Of a stretch of 10,669 nt of DNA, positions 6,433-10,669 are shown one piece after another (position 1 is the stretch's first letter; the number at the start of each line of letters is the position of its first letter). Position numbers and translations under genes: made by a program. Below the pieces are notes generated by a model, which saw nothing but the letters and a program-made list of their open reading frames with translations, made no database searches and had not been told where the DNA came from. This DNA comes from an uncultured Bacteroidales bacterium. Its GTDB lineage: Bacteria > Bacteroidota > Bacteroidia > Bacteroidales > Paludibacteraceae. The stretch is taken from the NCBI GenBank assembly GCA_903912795.1, contig CAIWIS010000181.1:1-10669 (forward strand). The letters run 5' to 3'.

Positions 6433-6440
6433 TATCTTTG
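6433..6440 (+). promoter_or_regulatory. Probable -7 box of the peptidase/SIMPL unit
   Basis: TATCTTTG matches TAnnTTTG and lies 34 bp upstream of the peptidase ATG, giving a leader of about 25-30 nt. No clear TTG is found 19 bp upstream. Confidence 0.6.
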
Positions 6441-6474
6441 TTGTATAGAACTAAAATACACTTATCGATTCAGC

Positions 6475-7995
6475 ATGACATTTATCAAAAAAATCCTCTT
6501 TTTTTACTTACTGATACTCAGTTCGCAAAGCATACTTAGTCAGGAACATACAACATTTCAGACCGATTCAGCATCGACTCATCAGTCGGATTACACTCAA
6601 ATATATACGCCCAATATTTCATTGATTGATTCCATTATAAATTTTAGCAAATCCTATTTAGGCTCACCCTACCGGGGTGGAAATGACGGGCCAAACTCTT
6701 TCGACTGTTCTGGTTTTACTTCCTTCGTTTTTCGGAATTTTGGCATCAAATTAGGACGTTCGTCATCGGACCAAGCCGAACAAGTACCTACTGTTAGCAA
6801 AGAAGATATTACGCCTGGCGATTTGGTTTTTTACAATGGTCGTCGGCGTGGAAGCCGAGTGGGACATGTAGGAATGGTAGTTTCGAAACACGAAAACGGA
6901 AATTTTGATTTTATACACTCTGCTTCGAGTGTAGGTATTTCAATTTCGAATTCCGAAGCCGATTATTATTCACGTAGGTTTGTAAAAGCAGGAAGGGTTA
7001 TACAGTTGGATACGTTGATGGCACGTTCAACACAAAACACGCAAACGTATCGTACTAAAATCCTTAATCAGACTTCTTTAAAAGCCGATACAACCGCCGA
7101 AAACAGCATCCCTACTACAGCCACAACTATCGTTAAAAAAACGATTCCAGCTAAATACCACACCGTAAAATCGGGCGAAACATTATCCGGCATTGCCGAC
7201 AAATATGGAATGAGTATTTCTCAACTAAAAAAGAAAAATAATTTGAAAAAAGATTTTTTGGCACTCAAACAACGCTTAAAAATAAAAGACGAACAACATA
7301 TTGAAGTGATTCAAAAAGCAAAGCAAAAACCTACAAAAGAAATAGTTAGCACTACTCAACCATCCGAAATTACGACAACAACTACAAAAGAAAAAAGCAG
7401 TCAATCGACTATCTACCATTCGGTACAAAAGGGCGAAACTCTTTTTAGCATTTCAAAAAAATATGCTGTAAGTATTGATAACATCAAGGAAATAAACAAA
7501 TTGAAAAACAGCAGCATTTTCAAAGGGCAACGTTTACTTATAAGCCAACAAACTGTAGCTGAAAACATACAAACTGAAAAAGCACAAACAAAAACTTTTG
7601 AAACTCCGGCAAAAGAAAAAACAGAGTCAGTAAAAACAGAACAGAAAATTTTATCAGAAAACAAACTGCTTAATAACGGCACACATATTGTTACAAAAGG
7701 TGAGACACTTCAAAGCATATCCAAACAATATGGAATAAAAATAGCAGAATTGAAGGAACTAAATAACATGACTACAGATAATATTCAAGCTGGTCAAAAA
7801 TTAATAACTCCTTCAGACAATACTAATAAAGTAGTGGCTGCTAAAAAGAAAACAAAAACACATACGGTAAAAAGTGGTGAAACATTATCCGAAATTGCCG
7901 AAAAATACAATTGCAAAGTTTCCGAATTAAAAAAATGGAACAACAAGAGCAGCAACAAATTAAGTCTTGGAGAAAAATTAAAAATAATGCATTAA
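6475..7995 (+). CDS. Secreted NlpC/P60 (C40) peptidase with four LysM repeats
   Basis: This is a predicted peptidoglycan hydrolase that cleaves stem peptides and is held on the wall by LysM repeats. The 506-residue protein starts with a signal peptide (MTFIKKILFFYLLILSSQSILS, then Q23), the S|Q junction of the Bacteroidetes Q-rule, in which the mature N-terminal Gln can become pyroglutamate. The NlpC/P60 domain spans about residues 50-178: catalytic C78 in FDCSGF, H131 in VGHVGMV, and H148 in FIHSAS. A Thr/Lys-rich linker leads to LysM1 (228-270), LysM2 (314-356), LysM3 (403-445) and LysM4 (462-504), each opening with V-x-K/S-G-E-T-L and separated by linkers rich in Lys, Thr, Glu and Gln. Having the catalytic domain N-terminal to the LysM array is the reverse of many C40 enzymes. 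A SIMPL gene follows after 22 bp, so the two are probably co-transcribed. Cell separation or wall turnover is inferred. Confidence 0.93.
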   Translation: MTFIKKILFFYLLILSSQSILSQEHTTFQTDSASTHQSDYTQIYTPNISLIDSIINFSKSYLGSPYRGGNDGPNSFDCSGFTSFVFRNFGIKLGRSSSDQAEQVPTVSKEDITPGDLVFYNGRRRGSRVGHVGMVVSKHENGNFDFIHSASSVGISISNSEADYYSRRFVKAGRVIQLDTLMARSTQNTQTYRTKILNQTSLKADTTAENSIPTTATTIVKKTIPAKYHTVKSGETLSGIADKYGMSISQLKKKNNLKKDFLALKQRLKIKDEQHIEVIQKAKQKPTKEIVSTTQPSEITTTTTKEKSSQSTIYHSVQKGETLFSISKKYAVSIDNIKEINKLKNSSIFKGQRLLISQQTVAENIQTEKAQTKTFETPAKEKTESVKTEQKILSENKLLNNGTHIVTKGETLQSISKQYGIKIAELKELNNMTTDNIQAGQKLITPSDNTNKVVAAKKKTKTHTVKSGETLSEIAEKYNCKVSELKKWNNKSSNKLSLGEKLKIMH

Positions 7996-8017
7996 TTTTC
8001 GCTAATAACTCACAAAC

Positions 8018-8752
8018 ATGAACAAAAACAATTTGCGACCAACCATTATTATTTCGGCAGTCATTTTAATATCCGTAATTATAGCATCGTACGCATTTGT
8101 TAACCGAAACAATAGTAGCAATACAATTACCGTTACAGGACTTGCTGAGCGTAGCTTTGAATCGGACTTAATTGTTTGGAAAAGTCAGTTTACTTCCAAA
8201 AACAATTCGTTGACAGAGGCTTATGCCGAAATTAAAAAGAACAATGCCATTATCACACAATTTCTGATTGAAAAAGGCATAAAAAAGGATGAAATGACAC
8301 TATCGGCCGTTGATATAATTAAAGAATACATTTATACAAATGGTCCTGGAGGCACTAGTTTTTCAACATTTGATGGCTACCGATTAAACCAAACTGTAAG
8401 CATAAGCTCCAACGATGTGGCCAAAATAGAAAAACTATCGCGCGAAATCACTGAACTAATTAACATAGGCATTGAAATTACATCCATGTCGCCACAGTAT
8501 TACTATACAAAACTGGCCGATTTGAAAATAAAAATGCTTGCCGAAGCCACAAAAGATGGCCTTCAACGTGCCCAAACAATAGCCGACAATGGCGATGCTT
8601 CTTTAGGGAATATGGTAAATTCGACCCAAGGCGTTTTTCAGATAGTAGGATACAATTCGTCGGAAGATTATAGTTGGGGTGGTGCATTTAACACATCATC
8701 GAAAAAGAAAACTGCATCTGTTACTGTAAAATTGGTTTATCAAGCCAAGTAA
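8018..8752 (+). CDS. SIMPL domain (DUF541) membrane-anchored protein
   Basis: The 244-residue protein has one N-terminal hydrophobic segment (about residues 9-27, IIISAVILISVIIASYAFV), predicted to anchor it in the inner membrane with the rest in the periplasm. The family opening ITVTGLAERSFESDLIVW follows, then LTEAYAEIKKNNAIITQFLIEKGI, a pattern typical of the SIMPL/DUF541 family. The later segments NIGIEITSMSPQYYYTKLADLKIKMLAEATKDGLQRAQTIA and the terminal strand KTASVTVKLVYQAK complete the domain. The molecular function is not established; relatives have been linked to oxidative-stress protection or signalling. It starts 22 bp after the peptidase stop with no promoter box between, which supports a shared transcript. 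The length is normal for the family, and no residue appears to be missing. Confidence 0.88.
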   Translation: MNKNNLRPTIIISAVILISVIIASYAFVNRNNSSNTITVTGLAERSFESDLIVWKSQFTSKNNSLTEAYAEIKKNNAIITQFLIEKGIKKDEMTLSAVDIIKEYIYTNGPGGTSFSTFDGYRLNQTVSISSNDVAKIEKLSREITELINIGIEITSMSPQYYYTKLADLKIKMLAEATKDGLQRAQTIADNGDASLGNMVNSTQGVFQIVGYNSSEDYSWGGAFNTSSKKKTASVTVKLVYQAK

Positions 8753-8774
8753 TTTCTTTTTAAAATATTTCGAT

Positions 8775-8782
8775 TATCTTTG
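8775..8782 (+). promoter_or_regulatory. Probable -7 box of the asparaginase gene
   Basis: TATCTTTG, followed by TCC, lies in the 56-bp gap after the SIMPL gene. It would give a leader of only about 20 nt before the GTG start. The -33 region has only TTTC. Its presence argues that the asparaginase gene starts a new transcription unit. Confidence 0.62.
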
Positions 8783-8808
8783 TCCTTCGATTTTAAATAG
8801 AAATTAGC

Positions 8809-9846
8809 GTGGTGGATAAAAAAAGTGCCGTATTACTGATTTTTACCGGTGGAACGATAAGTATGTCCGAAGACCCTACAACAGGTGCGCTTCGTCCGAT
8901 CGACTTTAATCGCTTGCAGGATTTTATGCCAGAGCTAAAAGACATTGGAGTTCGTTTCAAAAGTATCCCATTTATTCCATTTATCGATTCGTCGGATATG
9001 AATCCGGATGTTTGGGAGAAAATGGCACTTATTATACAAGAAAACTACGACGATTATGATGGTTTTGTAATATTGCATGGCACCGACACGATGGCTTATT
9101 CGGCTTCGGCGCTGAGTTTTATGCTCGACAACCTGACAAAGCCAGTCATTTTTACCGGTGCTCAACTTCCAATTGGCATGTTACGTTCCGATGCCAAAGA
9201 AAACATGCTTACTGCCATTGAAATTGCTACTGCCTACGAAAACGGGCATCCCATTGTACCCGAAGTATGTATATTTTTCGAAGATACTTTGTTTCGTGGC
9301 AATCGGACTACTAAAAAAAACGCAGAACATTTCAACGCATTTAATTCATACAATTATCCTCCACTTGCCAAAGCAGGTGTGCATATTAAGTATTTTCGGA
9401 CTTACATTCATTATAACGAGCACGATAGAAACCTTAAAGTGCGTACAAATACAGATAGAAACGTAGCAATACTAAAACTATTTCCGGGCATAACACAACA
9501 CACTGTAGAGGCCATTTTAAATATCCCAAATCTAAGAGCTGTAGTTATCGAATCGTTTGGAGCAGGCAATGCACCTCGCAAAACATGGTTGTTCGAATCG
9601 TTGAAGGCGGCAAACGAACGCGGTATAATATTAGTAAATAGGAGTCAGTGTAGTACAGGGTCGGTTGAAATGGGAAGATATGAAACAAGTCTAAATTTGA
9701 TGTATGCTGGTGTGCTGAGTGCTTATGATTGTACCATTGAAGCCATTGTAACTAAGCTTATGTATTTATTGGGCGAATACTCACAACCCGAACAAATAAA
9801 ACAAAAACTAAGTATTAGTATTTGTGGCGAAATGACTGTTAGTTAA
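8809..9846 (+). CDS. ansA: Type I L-asparaginase
   Basis: This enzyme hydrolyses L-asparagine to aspartate and ammonia. It has no signal peptide, so the cytoplasmic type I class is favoured. The 345 residues are close to the 338 of E. coli AnsA. Catalytic marks are the N-terminal nucleophile loop FTGGTIS (T16), the HGTDTM motif (T92, D93) and the lysine of RGNRTTKK (K169), together forming the Thr-Thr-Asp-Lys set of the family. IFTGAQLP and the downstream VIESFGAGNAP and NRSQCSTGSVEMG segments also fit. The frame opens with two adjacent GTG codons (8809 and 8812), and either could start translation. No ATG occurs nearby, and the TGG of the nucleophile loop lies at the expected distance. A hexapeptide-protein gene follows after 31 bp, probably in the same transcript. 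An alternative assignment to the broader asparaginase/glutaminase family is possible but less likely. Confidence 0.94.
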   Translation: MVDKKSAVLLIFTGGTISMSEDPTTGALRPIDFNRLQDFMPELKDIGVRFKSIPFIPFIDSSDMNPDVWEKMALIIQENYDDYDGFVILHGTDTMAYSASALSFMLDNLTKPVIFTGAQLPIGMLRSDAKENMLTAIEIATAYENGHPIVPEVCIFFEDTLFRGNRTTKKNAEHFNAFNSYNYPPLAKAGVHIKYFRTYIHYNEHDRNLKVRTNTDRNVAILKLFPGITQHTVEAILNIPNLRAVVIESFGAGNAPRKTWLFESLKAANERGIILVNRSQCSTGSVEMGRYETSLNLMYAGVLSAYDCTIEAIVTKLMYLLGEYSQPEQIKQKLSISICGEMTVS

Positions 9847-9852
9847 CTAACA
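9837..9852. other. 16-bp perfect palindrome across the asparaginase stop codon
   Basis: TGTTAGTTAACTAACA is identical to its reverse complement, and its inner part contains the TAA stop codon of ansA. With no loop it is a poor terminator, but it could be a dimer-binding operator just upstream of the carbonic anhydrase-like gene. The function is unknown. Confidence 0.45.
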
Positions 9853-9877
9853 ATTAAAAAGAGAAGCATTTAATAAA

Positions 9878-10402
9878 ATGGCATTAATAAAAGAAGTAAG
9901 AGGGTTCACCCCACAAATTGGAAATGATTGTTATCTGGCTGAAAACGCTACTGTTGTAGGCGATGTAGTTATTGGTGATGGATGTAGTATCTGGTTTAAT
10001 GCTGTATTGCGTGGCGATGTAAATGCCATAAGAATTGGTAACAATGTAAATATCCAAGATGGATCGGTACTACATACTTTGTACGAAAAATCAACTGTCG
10101 AAATTGGCGATTATGTATCGATAGGGCACAATGTAACTGTACATGGAGCAAAAATTGATAATTATGCGCTGATTGGCATGGGTGCAATTTTATTGGACTA
10201 TGCTCATGTGGGCGAAGGTGCAATTGTAGCTGCAGGAGCATTAGTTTTGAGCAATACTGTCATTCCACCATATACACTTTGGGCAGGAGTTCCTGCCAAA
10301 TTTGTAAAAGAAATTGAACCCGAAAAAACTAACGAAATGAACCGAAAAATAGCGCATAATTACGCTATGTATGCGGGTTGGTATAAAACAAGTATTGAGT
10401 AA
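9878..10402 (+). CDS. Gamma-class carbonic anhydrase-like hexapeptide protein
   Basis: The 174-residue protein folds as a left-handed beta helix of hexapeptide repeats (successive V/I-x-x-G-D motifs, such as ATVVGDVVIGDG and VEIGDYVSIGHN). Three histidines fall where the metal ligands of gamma carbonic anhydrases lie: H66 in SVLHT, H84 in GHNVTV and H89 in TVHGA. R45 and D47 in VLRGDV and Q60-D61 in NIQDG match other active-site positions of the Cam/YrdA/PaaY group. A C-terminal helix (NRKIAHNYAMYAGWY) is typical of the subgroup. Reversible CO2 hydration is possible, but many YrdA-like members have little activity. It follows ansA by 31 bp, with no promoter box between, and may be co-transcribed with it. 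Confidence 0.9.
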   Translation: MALIKEVRGFTPQIGNDCYLAENATVVGDVVIGDGCSIWFNAVLRGDVNAIRIGNNVNIQDGSVLHTLYEKSTVEIGDYVSIGHNVTVHGAKIDNYALIGMGAILLDYAHVGEGAIVAAGALVLSNTVIPPYTLWAGVPAKFVKEIEPEKTNEMNRKIAHNYAMYAGWYKTSIE

Positions 10403-10422
10403 CTTTTCAGTCACTCAATACT
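10391..10422. terminator. Perfect 10-bp inverted repeat between convergent genes
   Basis: AGTATTGAGT (10391-10400) pairs perfectly with ACTCAATACT (10413-10422) across a 12-nt loop, then CAAGTTTT follows. The left arm takes in the last codons and part of the stop codon of the hexapeptide gene. The hairpin lies 24 bp from the end of the minus-strand PII-like gene, so it may end both transcripts. The stem is AT-rich and the T tract short, so strength is uncertain. Confidence 0.6.
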
Positions 10423-10446
10423 CAAGTTTTCACTTTACACTATTTC

Positions 10447-10669
10447 TTAAATTCCATCTTCAACATTCCAAACAAAAGCACGCAGCCCCATAAGGTCAGA
10501 TGTTTTGTCGAGCGCTCGGAGCTCTTCAAGTAGTGGCTTTACTTTTGCATCGTCAATTACAGTAAGAATCGACGAATTAAGTGAAGGCCAAGCATGACTA
10601 CCAAAATGTGGCTCACCTGTATTACTACCGCGTCCATGCACCTGTTCCCAACTTGTAAAACCCTTAATA
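10447..10669 (-). CDS. PII-like small signalling/stress protein, C-terminal part (cut by window edge)
   Basis: The frame runs off the right edge. The visible 74 residues read from IKGFTSWEQVHGRGSNTG to the terminal AFVWNVEDGI. The V-x-G-R-G-x-x-x-G turn followed by a hydrophobic strand, ILTVIDDAKVKPLLEELRAL, and a last strand LRAFVWNVED follow the pattern of the PII-like superfamily: strand, T-loop-like segment, strand, helix, final strand. Family members are about 100 residues long, so about 25-30 N-terminal residues are missing. An apparent GTG start at 10641 is only an internal valine codon, because the frame continues upstream in family-like sequence. In this phylum such proteins are, from memory, often near metal or RND efflux genes, which cannot be checked here. 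Ligand and partner are unknown. Confidence 0.68.
   Translation of the reverse strand, partial: IKGFTSWEQVHGRGSNTGEPHFGSHAWPSLNSSILTVIDDAKVKPLLEELRALDKTSDLMGLRAFVWNVEDGI

Larger units (their letters stand above)
6157..6474. other. Divergent intergenic region between the fumarase and peptidase genes
   Basis: The 318 bp hold no credible gene. Near the middle is a well-formed minus-strand promoter for the fumarase gene (6282-6311). A second, weaker TAnnTTTG match lies at 6213-6220, with CAAA 23 bp upstream on that strand. A plus-strand -7 box for the peptidase gene lies at 6433-6440. The remainder is AT-rich with no hairpin or repeat that I could support. Confidence 0.7.

Noticed and set aside
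10639..10641. GTG as the start of the right-edge PII-like gene
   Set aside because: The frame continues upstream without a stop in family-like sequence (GFTSWEQ), so the GTG is an internal valine codon and the gene is cut by the window.
1..10669. CRISPR array, insertion sequence, phage or defence system
   Set aside because: No regularly spaced repeats, transposase, integrase, nuclease or toxin-antitoxin frame was found on either strand.

Overview
The window looks like chromosomal DNA from a member of the Bacteroidota, probably the order Bacteroidales. It is AT-rich. At least seven gene or tRNA starts are preceded by the Bacteroidetes -7 promoter box TAnnTTTG, three of them with a TTG -33 element exactly 19 bp upstream. 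Shine-Dalgarno sequences are weak or absent, and the one clear secreted protein has the S|Q signal-peptide junction common in this phylum. Every protein gene is of a familiar housekeeping or envelope type. I found no phage, CRISPR, toxin-antitoxin or secondary-metabolite system.

Layout. At the left edge is the 5' part of thrS (minus strand; the window cuts it inside the catalytic core). It is divergent from a POT-family oligopeptide transporter (plus). The transporter converges on purU, formyltetrahydrofolate deformylase (minus), across a large imperfect hairpin built from 9-bp units. Next comes a tRNA island: tRNA-Asp(GTC) on plus and tRNA-Phe(GAA) on minus, facing each other, each with its own promoter and terminator. 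A class I fumarase follows (minus). A 318-bp divergent promoter region separates it from a plus-strand series: a secreted NlpC/P60 peptidase with four LysM repeats, a membrane-anchored SIMPL (DUF541) protein 22 bp later, a type I asparaginase with its own promoter, and a gamma-class carbonic anhydrase-like hexapeptide protein. At the right edge, converging on the last gene, is the 3' part of a small PII-like gene.

Function. ThrS and the tRNAs serve translation. PurU balances the one-carbon folate pool. Fumarase interconverts fumarate and malate. The peptide transporter and the asparaginase fit amino-acid and peptide use, as asparaginase yields aspartate that can feed toward fumarate. The peptidase/LysM and SIMPL genes form a likely two-gene envelope unit. 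The asparaginase and carbonic anhydrase-like genes are probably co-transcribed.

The most interesting part is the 250 bp between the two tRNAs. The tRNA-Asp acceptor stem has a U-U mismatch caused by its 3' half. Just downstream lie a terminator-like hairpin, a tandem pair of TGCCGACCA repeats at 11-bp spacing, and a TAnnTTTG promoter that drives no gene. Together these suggest the scar of an integrative element that once used this tRNA as its attachment site. This is inference; no integrase is present in the window.
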